A stretch of 64,000 nucleotides of DNA from Variovorax beijingensis (lineage in GTDB: Bacteria > Pseudomonadota > Gammaproteobacteria > Burkholderiales > Burkholderiaceae_C): positions 124,001 through 188,000 of the forward strand of contig NZ_RXFQ01000006.1 of the NCBI RefSeq assembly GCF_003951285.1, given 5' to 3'. The position numbers and the translations under genes were made by a program. This document shows, in pieces, positions 25,193 to 34,953 of this stretch. The first letter of the stretch is position 1. Each line of letters starts with the position of its first letter. The notes under the pieces are model-generated. The model was given only the letters and a program-made list of their open reading frames with translations, was not told where the DNA came from and ran no database searches.

Positions 25193-27775
25193 ATGAGGCG
25201 GCGCGTTGCCTTGCTGCGTTCCGGCCCGCCCCTGCCGTTGGCCGTGTTGTCGCTGGCGCTGCTGCATGCGCACGGCGCCTCGGCCCAGCCGGCCGGGGGC
25301 CTCGATGGTCCGCTCACGCTCAAGCGCACGCCGCAGCTGACCGAAACGCTGCCGCCCGCCGAACGCAGCCAGTTGCCCAGCCTGATCACCGGCGACCGCC
25401 TGTCGGGCCGCCAGGATCTCGAAACCGTGGTCGAAGGCCATGCCACGCTGCGGCGCGGCGAAGTCGCCATCACTGCCGACCGGCTCGAGTACTACCAGCC
25501 CGACGACCGCGCCAGGGCGCGCGGCAACGTGCGCGTCAACCAGGCCGGCAATGTGTACGAAGGCCCCGAGCTCGAGCTCAAGCTCGAGACCTTCGAGGGC
25601 TTCTTCAACAACGTGCGCTACTCCTTCCTTGCCACCGGCGGGCATGGCGAGGCGCAGCGCATCGATTTCGTCGACAGCAACGTGTCGGTGGCCCGCAGCG
25701 CCACCTACACCACCTGCCGGCGCGAGGACTACCCGGGCTGGATGCCGGCCTGGCTGCTGTCCGCAGCCACGCTGACCACCGACACCGAGGAAAACGTCGG
25801 CGTGGCCACCGACGCGCGGCTGAGCTTCATGGGCATCAGCACGCCGCCGATCCCGAGCGTGAGCTTTCCGCTGTCGAACGAACGCAAGAGCGGCCTGCTG
25901 CCGCCCACGATCGGCGTCGACAACACCAACGGCATCGAGATCTCGCAGCCGTACTACTGGAACATCGCGCCCAACCGCGACGCCACCTTCACGCCCACGC
26001 TGATGAGCAAGCGCGGCCTCAACCTGGGCTCGGAATTCCGCTACCTCGAGAAGGAATACAGCGGCAGCGTCCGCATGGACCTGATGGGCAGCGACCGCCT
26101 GGTGGGCCAGCGCTACAACGAAACGCGCGCCGCACAGCTGCAGCAGCTCGCCAACGGGGAAATCCAGGCCTCGGACCTGAGCTTCGGCGCGCCGCCCAGC
26201 ACCAAGCGCTGGGGCATCTGGGCCAATCACCACCAGGACTTCAACGCCAAGGCGCTCGGGCTCGATTCGCTCGCGGCCAACATCAACATCAACCGGGTCA
26301 GCGACAACGACTACTGGCGCGACTTCACGCGCACGCCCACGCTGGCCCAGCGCCAGCTGTCGAACGACGCGTCGCTCAACTGGAGCAAGGGCGACTGGAA
26401 CGGCGGGATCCGTGCGCTGCGCTACCAGACGCTGCAATACAGCCTGTCGCCGATCGTGCCGTCCTATGACCGGATGCCGCAGATCACGGCCAACTACAAC
26501 AAGTACGACTGGCACGGCTTCGACGTTTCGCTGAACCTCGACTACACGCGCTTTCGCGTCAACACCATCCTGGCCGGCCAGCCGGGCTTCGACATCAACC
26601 AGCAGTCGCAGCCCGACGGCGACCGCGCCCTGGCCATTGCCACCATCAGCCGGCCGTTCATCACGCCGAGCTCCTTCGTCATCCCGAAGCTGCAGCTGAA
26701 CACGGCTTCGTACAACTACTTCCTGCCGCAGTCCGACGTTCCCAGGCTCACCGTGAACGGGACCCAGTACGTCAACGGCGTGCCCTACAACCCGAACTCG
26801 CTGTACTTCTTCCCGACCTCGAGCAACCGGACGGTGCCGACCTTCAGCCTCGACAGCGGCCTGATCTTCGAGCGCGACGCGAACTACTTCGGCCGCGCCT
26901 TCCGCCAGACGCTGGAGCCCCGCGCCTACTACGTCTACACGCCGTTCCGCAACCAGAGCATGCTGCCGAACTACGATTCGGCGGCCAACGATTTCAGCTT
27001 TGCGACCATCTACACCGAGAACGCCTTCTCGGGCAACGACCGCATTTCCGACACCAACACGCTCACGCTCGGCGTGACCTCGCGCCTGATCGATCCCGAC
27101 ACCGGCGTCGAGGCGGCGCGCTTCGGCGTTGCGCAGCGGCTGCGCTTCAGCGACCAGAGGGTCACGCTGCCGGGCGGCACGCCGGTGACCGACCGTGCGA
27201 GCGACCTGCTGCTGGGCGCCCAGATCAACTGGACGCCCAAGTGGAGCCTGGACACGGTCGTCCAGTACAACCCCGACACGCGCAAGTCGGAGCGCTCGGC
27301 CATCACCGCGCGCTACAACCCCGGGCCGTACCGCAACCTCAGTGCGGCCTTCCGCTACCAGGCGCCCACCACTCCCCTCGCCACCGACGGCAACAAGTCC
27401 TTCGACGTGGGCTGGCAGTGGCCGCTCAACGACCTGTGGGGCGACAAGGGCAAGGACCTCGGCCCGGGCAAGGGCCAGGGCGGCGGGCGGTGGTATGCGG
27501 TCGGCCGGCTCAACTACAGCCTGCAGGACAAGAAACTCACGGACGGTGTGCTCGGCTTCGAGTACGACGGCTGCTGCTGGATCGGGCGCGTGGTGCTGCA
27601 GCGCATCACGACCGGCACGGTGACGGCCAACACCCGCATCATGTTCCAGCTCGAATTCGTCGGGTTCTCCAGCATCGGCTCGAGCCCGATGCAGACCTTG
27701 CGGACCAACATCCAGCGCTACCAGCCCCTTCGCCAGCCCACCGAAGGGCCGAGCCGCTTCACCAATTACGACTGA
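25193..27775 (+). CDS. lptD: LPS-assembly outer-membrane protein LptD
   Basis: Outer-membrane beta-barrel that, plugged by LptE, inserts LPS into the outer leaflet. The 860-residue product has a signal peptide (about 1-31, ending ASAQ), an N-terminal OstA/LptA-like domain (GDRLSGRQDLETVVEGHATL, RARGNVRV) and a large C-terminal barrel. It contains only three cysteines: Cys175 (TTCRRED) and the CC pair 794-795 (DGCCWIGR). GGGAGG before the ATG at 25193 supports this start over a TTG at 25118. It is followed by surA 17 bases later. Confidence 0.95.
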   Translation: MRRRVALLRSGPPLPLAVLSLALLHAHGASAQPAGGLDGPLTLKRTPQLTETLPPAERSQLPSLITGDRLSGRQDLETVVEGHATLRRGEVAITADRLEYYQPDDRARARGNVRVNQAGNVYEGPELELKLETFEGFFNNVRYSFLATGGHGEAQRIDFVDSNVSVARSATYTTCRREDYPGWMPAWLLSAATLTTDTEENVGVATDARLSFMGISTPPIPSVSFPLSNERKSGLLPPTIGVDNTNGIEISQPYYWNIAPNRDATFTPTLMSKRGLNLGSEFRYLEKEYSGSVRMDLMGSDRLVGQRYNETRAAQLQQLANGEIQASDLSFGAPPSTKRWGIWANHHQDFNAKALGLDSLAANININRVSDNDYWRDFTRTPTLAQRQLSNDASLNWSKGDWNGGIRALRYQTLQYSLSPIVPSYDRMPQITANYNKYDWHGFDVSLNLDYTRFRVNTILAGQPGFDINQQSQPDGDRALAIATISRPFITPSSFVIPKLQLNTASYNYFLPQSDVPRLTVNGTQYVNGVPYNPNSLYFFPTSSNRTVPTFSLDSGLIFERDANYFGRAFRQTLEPRAYYVYTPFRNQSMLPNYDSAANDFSFATIYTENAFSGNDRISDTNTLTLGVTSRLIDPDTGVEAARFGVAQRLRFSDQRVTLPGGTPVTDRASDLLLGAQINWTPKWSLDTVVQYNPDTRKSERSAITARYNPGPYRNLSAAFRYQAPTTPLATDGNKSFDVGWQWPLNDLWGDKGKDLGPGKGQGGGRWYAVGRLNYSLQDKKLTDGVLGFEYDGCCWIGRVVLQRITTGTVTANTRIMFQLEFVGFSSIGSSPMQTLRTNIQRYQPLRQPTEGPSRFTNYD

Positions 27776-27792
27776 GACGATTGAGCAACGCC

Positions 27793-29202
27793 ATGAAACA
27801 CATCCGTTCCATCCTGACCCTGGGCTGCCTCGCGGCGCTGGCCGCAACCTCGGGCGCGCAGGGCCTGCGTCCCGGTGGCGGCAGCGGCATCACCGACATC
27901 ATGCGCGCCGGTCCCCGCCTGGCGCCGCCGGCGCCGCGCACCGCGCCTTCCACCGCCGCGCCGGTGCAGCGCGCGGCCGAATACATCGTTGCGCTGGTCA
28001 ATTCCGAGCCCATCACCAACACCGAGGTGCAGTCGCGCGTCACGCGCCTGATGCGGGAAAATGCCGAGGCCGAGCGCGTGCCGCGCGCCGAGCTCACGCG
28101 CCTCGTGCTCGAACGCCTGATCTCGGAGCGCGCACAGCTCCAGCTGGCCAAGGAAAACGGCATCAAGGTGGACGACGTTGCCATCGACCAGGCCGAGCAG
28201 ACCGTGGCGCGCCAGAACCAGGTCAGCGTCGAGGAGCTGCGCCGCCGCGTGGTGGCCGAGGGCCTCTCGCTGCGCGAATTCCGCAACGACCTGCGCGACC
28301 AGCTGCTGCTCACGCGCCTGCGCGACCGCGAGGTCGAGTCCAAGGTCAAGATCAGCGACTCCGAGGCCGACGAATACCTGCGCGACCAGCGCAACGCTCC
28401 CACCAAGGACGCGGCACTGCAGAACATCAACCTCGCGCACCTCCTGGTCGCCGTGCCCGAGAACGCCACCGAGGCGCAGGTCGCCACCTTGCAGCAGCGG
28501 GCCCAAGGCCTCGCGCAGCGTGCCCGCTCGGGCGAGGACTTCGCCAAGCTGGTGCAGGAAAACTCCGATTCGCCGGACCGCGCCAATGGCGGCGCCGTCG
28601 GCATGCGCAGCGCCGACCGCTATCCGTCGCTGTTCGTCGAAGCCACGCAGTCGACGCCGGTCAACGGCATTGCCGGCCCGATCCGCTCGGGTGCGGGCTT
28701 CCACGTGCTCAAGGTGCTGGCCAAGGCCCAGATCGGCGCCGCCGATGCCACCGTGACCCAGACGCAGGTGCGCCACATCCTGCTGCTCAACGACCCGAGG
28801 CGCACCACCGCGCAGGCCGTCGCGCAGCTCGCGGAATTCAAGCGCCGCCTGCAGGCCGGCAACGCCGACTTCGCCGGCCTGGCGCGCGACAACTCGCAGG
28901 ACGCCAGCGCCAAGGAAGGCGGCGACCTGGGCTGGTCGCGCCCGGGCCAGTTCGTGCCCGAGTTCGAGGAAGCCATGGATCGCCTGGCGCCGGGCCAGAT
29001 CAGCGACCCGGTGGTGTCGCGCTTCGGCGTGCACCTGATCCAGGTGGTCGGCCGGCGTGAATCCAAGCTCACCCAGGCCGAGCAGCGCGAAGCCGCGCGG
29101 GCGGTGCTGCGCGAGCAGCGGGTCGAGGAAGCCTTCAGCACCTGGGTGCAGGAGGTGCGCGCGCGCGCCTACGTCGAATACCGCGAGGCGCCCCAGTCCT
29201 GA
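27793..29202 (+). CDS. surA: Periplasmic chaperone/peptidyl-prolyl isomerase SurA
   Basis: Escorts outer-membrane proteins, including LptD, through the periplasm. The 469-residue product has a signal peptide (about 1-23), an N-terminal chaperone domain ([31 protein letters not shown]), and two parvulin domains (about 205-305 and 325-425; [54 protein letters not shown]). It lies between lptD and rsmA with a one-base TGATG coupling to rsmA. pdxA, often found in this operon, is absent here. Confidence 0.95.
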   Translation: MKHIRSILTLGCLAALAATSGAQGLRPGGGSGITDIMRAGPRLAPPAPRTAPSTAAPVQRAAEYIVALVNSEPITNTEVQSRVTRLMRENAEAERVPRAELTRLVLERLISERAQLQLAKENGIKVDDVAIDQAEQTVARQNQVSVEELRRRVVAEGLSLREFRNDLRDQLLLTRLRDREVESKVKISDSEADEYLRDQRNAPTKDAALQNINLAHLLVAVPENATEAQVATLQQRAQGLAQRARSGEDFAKLVQENSDSPDRANGGAVGMRSADRYPSLFVEATQSTPVNGIAGPIRSGAGFHVLKVLAKAQIGAADATVTQTQVRHILLLNDPRRTTAQAVAQLAEFKRRLQAGNADFAGLARDNSQDASAKEGGDLGWSRPGQFVPEFEEAMDRLAPGQISDPVVSRFGVHLIQVVGRRESKLTQAEQREAARAVLREQRVEEAFSTWVQEVRARAYVEYREAPQS

Positions 29203-29969
29203 TGGCACACATCGCCAGGAAGCGGTTCGGGCAGCACTTCCTGTCCGACGGGGGCATCATCGATGCCATCGTGCAGGAGATCGCGCCGCAGCCTGGCGAT
29301 GCCATGGTCGAGATCGGTCCGGGCCTGGCGGCGCTCACCCAGCCGCTGGTCGAGCGGCTCGGGCGCCTGACCGTCATCGAGCTCGACCGCGACCTGGCCA
29401 GGCGGCTGCGCGAGCATCCGCAGCTCGATGTCATCGAGTCCGACGTGCTCAAGGTCGATTTCGCCGAGTTGGCCGCCAGGTTCGCGGCGCCGCTGCGGGT
29501 GGTCGGCAACCTGCCCTACAACATCTCCACGCCCATCCTGTTCCACCTGCTGGGCTTCGCGCACCTGATTGCCGACCAGCACTTCATGCTGCAGAAGGAA
29601 GTGATCGACCGCATGGTCGCGCGGCCCGCCACGTCCGACTACAGCCGACTGAGCGTGATGCTGCAGTGGCGCTACAGGATGGAAAACGTGCTGTTCGTGC
29701 CGCCCGAGAGTTTCGATCCGCCGCCGCGTGTCGACAGCGCGGTGGTGCGGATGGTGCCGCTGGCCGAGCCGCCGGCCGTCGATGCCGCCCGCCTGGGCGA
29801 AATCGTGCAGGTGGCCTTCAGCCAGCGCCGCAAGATCATGCGGCACACGCTGGGCAAGTGGCTGGACGAACACGGCTTTGCAGGCGAATTCGACGCCCAG
29901 CGGCGCGCCGAAGAGGTGCCGGTGGCCGAATACGTGGCGCTCGCTCAAGCCGTTCCCCCGCGCCCATGA
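29202..29969 (+). CDS. rsmA: 16S rRNA (adenine(1518)-N(6)/adenine(1519)-N(6))-dimethyltransferase RsmA (KsgA)
   Basis: Dimethylates two adjacent adenines in helix 45 of 16S rRNA late in small-subunit assembly. The 255-residue product shows [10 protein letters not shown], the SAM-binding [23 protein letters not shown], and the catalytic NLPYNIS (about residues 104-110), then [16 protein letters not shown]. It starts inside the surA stop (TGATG). A terminator follows at once. Confidence 0.96.
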   Translation: MAHIARKRFGQHFLSDGGIIDAIVQEIAPQPGDAMVEIGPGLAALTQPLVERLGRLTVIELDRDLARRLREHPQLDVIESDVLKVDFAELAARFAAPLRVVGNLPYNISTPILFHLLGFAHLIADQHFMLQKEVIDRMVARPATSDYSRLSVMLQWRYRMENVLFVPPESFDPPPRVDSAVVRMVPLAEPPAVDAARLGEIVQVAFSQRRKIMRHTLGKWLDEHGFAGEFDAQRRAEEVPVAEYVALAQAVPPRP

Positions 29970-30000
29970 AAAAGCCCGCCTTGGCAAAGGCGGGCTTTCG
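29968..30000 (+). terminator. Intrinsic terminator after rsmA
   Basis: AAAGCCCGCC and GGCGGGCTTT pair around an eight-base loop directly past the rsmA stop. The T-run is short (TTT then CGTT), so efficiency may be moderate. Confidence 0.75.
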
Positions 30001-30040
30001 TTCGTGAACACCGCGCAACCGGCTTCGCCGGGCCGCAGGT

Positions 30041-30096
30041 GTTGCCCCCTCGAGGGGGAGGCGGCTACACGAAGTGAGCCGCTTCAGGGGGGCCTA
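30041..30096. repeat. REP-like double hairpin element
   Basis: A perfect palindrome CCCCCTCGAGGGGG (30045-30058) is followed by a second hairpin, GCGGCT (30061-30066) with AGCCGC (30077-30082), and then CTTCAGGGGGGCC. This composition recalls short intergenic repeats that recur in Comamonadaceae genomes. No second copy was noticed in this window. The rest of the 29970-30318 gap holds only the rsmA terminator and an unassigned minus-strand reading frame ending at 30098. Confidence 0.55.
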
Positions 30097-30318
30097 TTCA
30101 GGCCGCTGCGAGCCAGTAGCCCGCGTTGAAGGGGCTGCTCATGCGCAATGCGAGCGGCGAGACGTCGACCAGTTTGTCGGTCGGCATCTTCTCGCCTTCG
30201 GGTTCCGTGCCGGCTGCCGCATTGGCGGTGTTGCCGTTGATTTCGATGCCATCGAGTGCTGCGCCGTTCGGCTGAGCCTCGTTCGCCCGTTCTGCTTGGC
30301 TGGTGTGTGCAGAACGGG

Positions 30319-30798
30319 CTACAGAAAAGAATAGAAGCAGCGGAACGGGACTTTCCGGTCTCCCCAGTAGTCGGAGGCATCGCGGAAGATGTCGAGCAGC
30401 TGCTCGCGCGCTTCCTTGTCGAACTTGGCGTTGGCCGGGATCTGCTCGAGCACGATGACAAAGCCGGGCTGCGGGCCCGATTTATGCAACGGGTCGGTCA
30501 TGCAGTCGTACAGCGCGTCGAAATTCTTGCCGAAATGCGCCGGAAAGGTGAACTGCTGGGCGATCAGGTCCAGGACGTCCTGCTTGGTCTGGGCGTTCCC
30601 CAGGTTGGCGTACAGGAAATGCTGGCCCGCGGCGTTGGCGGCTTCCTGCAAGTCGTTCACGCGGAACGCACGAATCGATTGCACGATGTTCGGGCGTACG
30701 GCACGAAGGGATAAAGTCATCTCCGCTGGTCTTTCCATAGTCATCATCATTTCTTCGGGGCGCTTCGGGGCGCCGCTCAAGTCGTTGTCATCGCTCAT
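30319..30798 (-). CDS. Barstar-family ribonuclease inhibitor
   Basis: Predicted cytoplasmic inhibitor of the ribonuclease encoded just upstream. The 159-residue product has a Met-rich N-terminus and a C-terminal barstar fold (about 75-159). Visible barstar traits are KQDVLDLIAQQFTFPAHFGKNFDALYDCMTD (read as two adjacent halves) and QIPANAKFDKEAREQLLDIF. Barstar itself has about 90 residues, so the first 70 are extra. Its ATG overlaps the ribonuclease stop by four bases (ATGA), so toxin and inhibitor are made together. Confidence 0.88.
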   Translation of the reverse strand: MSDDNDLSGAPKRPEEMMMTMERPAEMTLSLRAVRPNIVQSIRAFRVNDLQEAANAAGQHFLYANLGNAQTKQDVLDLIAQQFTFPAHFGKNFDALYDCMTDPLHKSGPQPGFVIVLEQIPANAKFDKEAREQLLDIFRDASDYWGDRKVPFRCFYSFL

Positions 30799-31205
30799 GG
30801 TGCAATCCGTCTGAAACTCGCGTAGTGGTCTGCCGTGTACCAGCAGGCCTCGGGGGTGGTGCGCTGTTCTCCGCCGCAGACAATGCGCCGTGCACCGCGA
30901 TCGCGCGAGCCGGGCGTTGCCACCGTGTACTCGCGGTAGTGACCGCGCCGCGCGGGCGGCAAAAGACGCTCGCGGTTGCCAAATACCGTGCCGTCCTTTT
31001 CGTATCGGAAGGGGCCGCCATTCAGGATGGCTTCGTAGGTTCGCTGGCCCTGAACCGGCAAGTCGGACAGTGCGATCGATTCCTGGGCGGGCTTTCCGGT
31101 GCCGAACCATCCGCGGGCCTCGGCCCCCGTCGCCAACGCCGCCAGCATCAAGCCGGTGAGCGCAAACTTAGTGACAGAGGACGTGATCGAGGCGTAAGCC
31201 GCCAT
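30795..31205 (-). CDS. Secreted guanyl-specific ribonuclease (RNase Sa/N1/T1 family)
   Basis: The 136-residue product has a signal peptide (about residues 1-30, ending AEARG) and a mature RNase Sa-like domain: LSDLPVQGQRTYEAI, GGPFRYEKDGTVFGNRE, REYTVATPGSR, GARRIV and ADHYASF. By alignment the catalytic Glu, Arg and His correspond to Glu92, Arg107 and His127, all present. It should cut RNA after guanosine outside the cytoplasm. The partner gene encodes a barstar-like inhibitor. ATG at 31205 is preferred over an upstream TTG. Confidence 0.9.
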   Translation of the reverse strand: MAAYASITSSVTKFALTGLMLAALATGAEARGWFGTGKPAQESIALSDLPVQGQRTYEAILNGGPFRYEKDGTVFGNRERLLPPARRGHYREYTVATPGSRDRGARRIVCGGEQRTTPEACWYTADHYASFRRIAP

Positions 31206-31299
31206 GGGGCACCACAAGAAAAGAGCGGGGTTCCGAATTGGCAGCCAACCCTGGGGTTAACCCGCAAATTCAAGCCCGCGAGTGTGCACCACGCTGGCG

Positions 31300-31336
31300 A
31301 AAATAGCAAGCGACTGCCCAAAGTTTGAGCAGTCGC
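31300..31336 (-). terminator. Weak terminator-like hairpin between maeB and the ribonuclease gene
   Basis: A perfect 8-base inverted repeat (GCGACTGC, 31310-31317; GCAGTCGC, 31329-31336) is followed on the minus strand by TTGCTATTTT. A second inverted repeat, GAGTGGC (31346-31352) with GCCACTC (31367-31373), lies nearer the maeB stop without a T-run. Confidence 0.45.
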
Positions 31337-31385
31337 AAGGGGATCGAGTGGCGCTTTAAGTTGGCGGCCACTCTCGCCAAATGGC

Positions 31386-33728
31386 CTATCGCTCTGCGTT
31401 TGCGTCGGCGACTGTCAAGGCTGTCATGTTCACGATGCGCCGAACTGTTGCGCTGGCCGTGAGAATATGCACAGGTTTGGCGGCGCCGAGCAGCACCGGG
31501 CCGATCGCGATGTTGCCGCCGGCCGCGGTCTTGAGCAGGTTGTAGGAAATATTGGCCGCGTCGATGTTCGGGAAAACCAGCAGGTTGGCGTCGCCCGCCA
31601 GCGCGCTGTGCGGCATGACGATCGCGCGCTGCTTGCTGTCGAGCGCCACGTCGCCGTGCATTTCGCCGTCCACTTCGAGCCAGGGCGCCTGAACGCGCAG
31701 CAGGTCGAGCGTCTTGCGCATCTTGATGGCGCTGGGCTCGTTGCTGGTGCCGAAGTTGGAATGCGACAGCAGCGCGGCCTTGGGCTTGAGGCCGAAACGC
31801 ATCATTTCCTCGGCCGCCATGGTCGTGATCTCGGCCAGTTCCTCGGGCGAGGGGTCGTAGTTGACGTGGGTGTCGACCAGGAACACCTGGCGGTCGGGCA
31901 GGAGCAGGCCGTTCATGCAGGCGTACACCGGCACGTCCTGCGGCGTGCTTTCGCAGCCGCCGGGGCGCTTGCCGATCACCTGGTCGATGTAGTGCAGGTG
32001 GATCAGCGTGGTGCCCCAGGTGCCGCAGATCATGCCGTCGACCTCGTCCTTGTGCAGCAGCATGGCGCCGATCAGCGTCAGGCGGCGGCGCATCTCGATC
32101 TTGGCGGTCTGCACCGTCTGGCCCTTGCGCTCGGTCATGCGGTGGTAGGTCTGCCAGAAGTCGCGGTAGCGGTGGTCCTGCTCGACGTTGACGATGTCGT
32201 AGTCGAGCTCTTCCTTCAGCCGCAGGCCGAACTTCTCGATGCGCTGCGCGATGATGGCCGGGCGGCCGATCAGCGTGGGGCGCGCAATGCCCTCGTCGAC
32301 CACGATCTGGGCGGCGCGCAGCACGCGCTCTTCCTCGCCCTCGCAGTACGCCACGCGCTTCTTCTGCGCGCGCTTGGCGGCGTCGAAGATCGGCTTCATC
32401 GTGGTGCCGGAGGCGTAGACGAAGCTCTGCAGGCGGTCGCGGTAGGCGTCCATGTCCTTGATCGGACGCGAAGCCACGCCGCTTTCCTCGGCGGCCTTGG
32501 CCACCGCCGGGGCGATCTTCATCATGAGACGCGGATCGAAGGGCTTCGGGATCAGGTATTCAGGTCCGAAAGTGAGCTTTTCGCCGACGTAGGCGGCAGC
32601 GACGCGCTCGCTCTGCTCGGCCTGGGCGAGGTCGGCAATGGCACGCACCGCGGCAATTTCCATCTCGTCGGTGATCGTGGTGGCGCCCGAATCGAGCGCG
32701 CCGCGGAAGATGTAGGGGAAGCACAGGACGTTGTTGACCTGGTTCGGGTAGTCGGTGCGGCCGGTGGCCATGATCACGTCGGGGCGCACCGCATGGGCGT
32801 CCTCGGGCGAGATTTCCGGGTTCGGATTGGCCAGTGCGAAGATCACCGGGCGCGGCGCCATCCTGGCCACCATGGCGGGCTTGAGCACGCCGCCGGCCGA
32901 CAGGCCCAGGAACACGTCGGCGCCCTCGATCACCTCGGCCAGCGTACGGGCCGTGGTTTTCTGCATGTACTGGCGCTTGTCGTCGTCCATGAGCTCTACG
33001 CGGCCTTCGTAGACCACGCCGGCCAGGTCGGTCACGAACACGTTTTCGCGCTTCAGGCCCACCTTGAGCAGCAGGTTCAGGCAGGCCAGCGCCGCGGCGC
33101 CCGCACCCGAGGTGACCAGCTTGACCTCGCTGATGTCCTTGCCCGCCACCTTGAGGCCATTGAGCATGGCCGCCGCCACGGTGATGGCCGTGCCGTGCTG
33201 GTCGTCGTGGAACACGGGGATCTTCATGCGCTTGCGCAGTTCGCGCTCGACGTAGAAGCAGTCGGGGGCCTTGATGTCCTCCAGGTTGATGGCGCCGAAG
33301 GTGGGCTCCAGCGCTGCGATCACCTCGACCAGCCTGGCCGGGTCCTTCTCGTCGATCTCGATGTCGAACACGTCGACGCCGGCGAACTTCTTGAACAGCA
33401 CGCCCTTGCCTTCCATCACCGGCTTGGCGGCCAGCGGGCCGATGTCGCCCAGGCCCAGCACGGCGGTGCCGTTGGTGATCACCGCCACCAGGTTGCCGCG
33501 CGCCGTGTACTTGAAGGCGTTGGCCGGGTCCTTGACGATTTCCTCGCAGGGCGCGGCCACGCCGGGCGAGTAGGCCAGCGACAGGTCGCGCTGGTTGACC
33601 ATCTGCTTGGTGGCGGCAATGGCAATCTTGCCCGGCACCGGAAGCTCGTGGTACTCGAGGGCGGCGCGCCGCAATTCGGCGCGCTTGTCTTCGGGCGTGG
33701 GGGTCGATGAGATCGTCGAATCGGACAT
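31386..33728 (-). CDS. maeB: NADP-dependent malic enzyme with C-terminal phosphotransacetylase-like domain
   Basis: Oxidative decarboxylation of malate to pyruvate and CO2, giving NADPH. The 780-residue product has the malic-enzyme N- and C-domains ([32 protein letters not shown] split by reading, [22 protein letters not shown]) up to about residue 430, then a phosphate acetyl/butyryl-transferase-like domain (about 450-770). This is the standard MaeB fusion; the C-terminal half is regulatory rather than a working Pta in characterised members. ATG at 33728 is family-like. It is divergent from the SPFH gene. Confidence 0.95.
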   Translation of the reverse strand: MSDSTISSTPTPEDKRAELRRAALEYHELPVPGKIAIAATKQMVNQRDLSLAYSPGVAAPCEEIVKDPANAFKYTARGNLVAVITNGTAVLGLGDIGPLAAKPVMEGKGVLFKKFAGVDVFDIEIDEKDPARLVEVIAALEPTFGAINLEDIKAPDCFYVERELRKRMKIPVFHDDQHGTAITVAAAMLNGLKVAGKDISEVKLVTSGAGAAALACLNLLLKVGLKRENVFVTDLAGVVYEGRVELMDDDKRQYMQKTTARTLAEVIEGADVFLGLSAGGVLKPAMVARMAPRPVIFALANPNPEISPEDAHAVRPDVIMATGRTDYPNQVNNVLCFPYIFRGALDSGATTITDEMEIAAVRAIADLAQAEQSERVAAAYVGEKLTFGPEYLIPKPFDPRLMMKIAPAVAKAAEESGVASRPIKDMDAYRDRLQSFVYASGTTMKPIFDAAKRAQKKRVAYCEGEEERVLRAAQIVVDEGIARPTLIGRPAIIAQRIEKFGLRLKEELDYDIVNVEQDHRYRDFWQTYHRMTERKGQTVQTAKIEMRRRLTLIGAMLLHKDEVDGMICGTWGTTLIHLHYIDQVIGKRPGGCESTPQDVPVYACMNGLLLPDRQVFLVDTHVNYDPSPEELAEITTMAAEEMMRFGLKPKAALLSHSNFGTSNEPSAIKMRKTLDLLRVQAPWLEVDGEMHGDVALDSKQRAIVMPHSALAGDANLLVFPNIDAANISYNLLKTAAGGNIAIGPVLLGAAKPVHILTASATVRRIVNMTALTVADANAER

Positions 33729-33894
33729 GGGCCGTTGCTCCTGGTGGCGCTTCTTCTGGGGGCGCCGATTGTAGACCTCGGCCCGCGGCGCCATAGGCCG
33801 CATGGCGGAGATCGGCCATGCCGAAAGCACGAAGACCCGTCAAGACGATGTGGCAATATGCGCAGTCCGGAAAAAAACTCGACGAGGAGCGGCC

Positions 33895-34944
33895 ATGGCC
33901 CTGATGGATTTCATCAAGAAACAGTTCATCGACATCATCCAGTGGACCGAGACTGGCGATGGCACGCTGGCCTGGCGCTTTCCGATGGCGGAGATGGAAA
34001 TCCAGAACGGCGCCTCGCTCACCGTGCGCGAGTCGCAGGTGGCGGTGTTCGTCAACGAAGGCCAGGTGGCCGACGTGTTCGGCCCGGGCATGTACAAGCT
34101 CACGACGCAGACGCTGCCCGTGCTCACGTACCTGAAGAACTGGGACAAGCTGTTCGAGTCCCCGTTCAAGAGCGACGTCTACTTCTTCAGCACCCGCCAG
34201 CAGGTCGACCAGAAGTGGGGCACGCCCCAGCCCATCACCATCCGCGACAAGGACTTCGGCGCCGTGCGCCTGCGCGCCTTCGGCAACTACAGCTTCCGCA
34301 TCGGCGATGCCAAGCTGTTCCACACCGAGATCTCGGGCACGCGCGACGTCTACGGCGTGGCCGACCTCGACGGCCAGCTGCGCGGGCTGGTGCTGCAGAA
34401 CATCAGCAACGCCATCGCTTCCAGCGGCGTGCCGTTTCTGGACCTTGCCGCCAACCAGATCCAGTTCGCCCAGGCGCTGGCCGCACAACTGGTGCCCGAG
34501 TTCGAGAAGATCGGCATCAAGCTTGAGAACATCACGGTCCAGAACGTCTCGCTGCCCGAAGAGCTGCAGAAGATCCTCGACCAGAAGATCGGCATGGGCA
34601 TGGTCGGCAACGACATGGGCAAGTTCATGCAGTACCAGACCGCGCAGGCCATTCCCAAGTTTGCCGAAGGCGCGGGCGGCGGCAGCGGCATCGCGGGCGA
34701 TGCCATGGGCCTGGGCGCCGGCGTCGCGCTGGGCCAGGTGCTGGCGCAGAACCTCGCGCAGGGCCTGAGCCCGAGCGCAGCGGCCCAGGCCGCGGCGACC
34801 CAGCAGCAGCCGGCCGTGGCCGTGGTGAGCCCGGCCGACGTCATGACCACGCTCGAGAAGCTCGGCGAGCTCAAGACCAAGGGCATCCTCACGCAGGAAG
34901 AGTTCGACGCCAAGAAGGCGGAACTGCTCAAGAAGCTGGTCTAA
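33895..34944 (+). CDS. SPFH domain protein with C-terminal SHOCT motif
   Basis: The 349-residue product is of the SPFH/Band-7 type often labelled virion-core-like. It has an N-terminal membrane-proximal segment, an SPFH core (about 20-250; VFVNEGQVADVFGPGMYKL, LRAFGNYSFRIGD, PEFEKIGIKLENITVQNVSLP), a Gly/Ala-rich stretch, and a SHOCT end (LEKLGELKTKGILTQEEFDAKK in two parts, about 320-345). SPFH proteins form membrane scaffolds. It is first in a run with DUF4178, DUF350, spermidine-synthase-like and amine-oxidase genes, nine bases before the next gene. Confidence 0.85.
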   Translation: MALMDFIKKQFIDIIQWTETGDGTLAWRFPMAEMEIQNGASLTVRESQVAVFVNEGQVADVFGPGMYKLTTQTLPVLTYLKNWDKLFESPFKSDVYFFSTRQQVDQKWGTPQPITIRDKDFGAVRLRAFGNYSFRIGDAKLFHTEISGTRDVYGVADLDGQLRGLVLQNISNAIASSGVPFLDLAANQIQFAQALAAQLVPEFEKIGIKLENITVQNVSLPEELQKILDQKIGMGMVGNDMGKFMQYQTAQAIPKFAEGAGGGSGIAGDAMGLGAGVALGQVLAQNLAQGLSPSAAAQAAATQQQPAVAVVSPADVMTTLEKLGELKTKGILTQEEFDAKKAELLKKLV

Positions 34945-34953
34945 GCACCGGCA

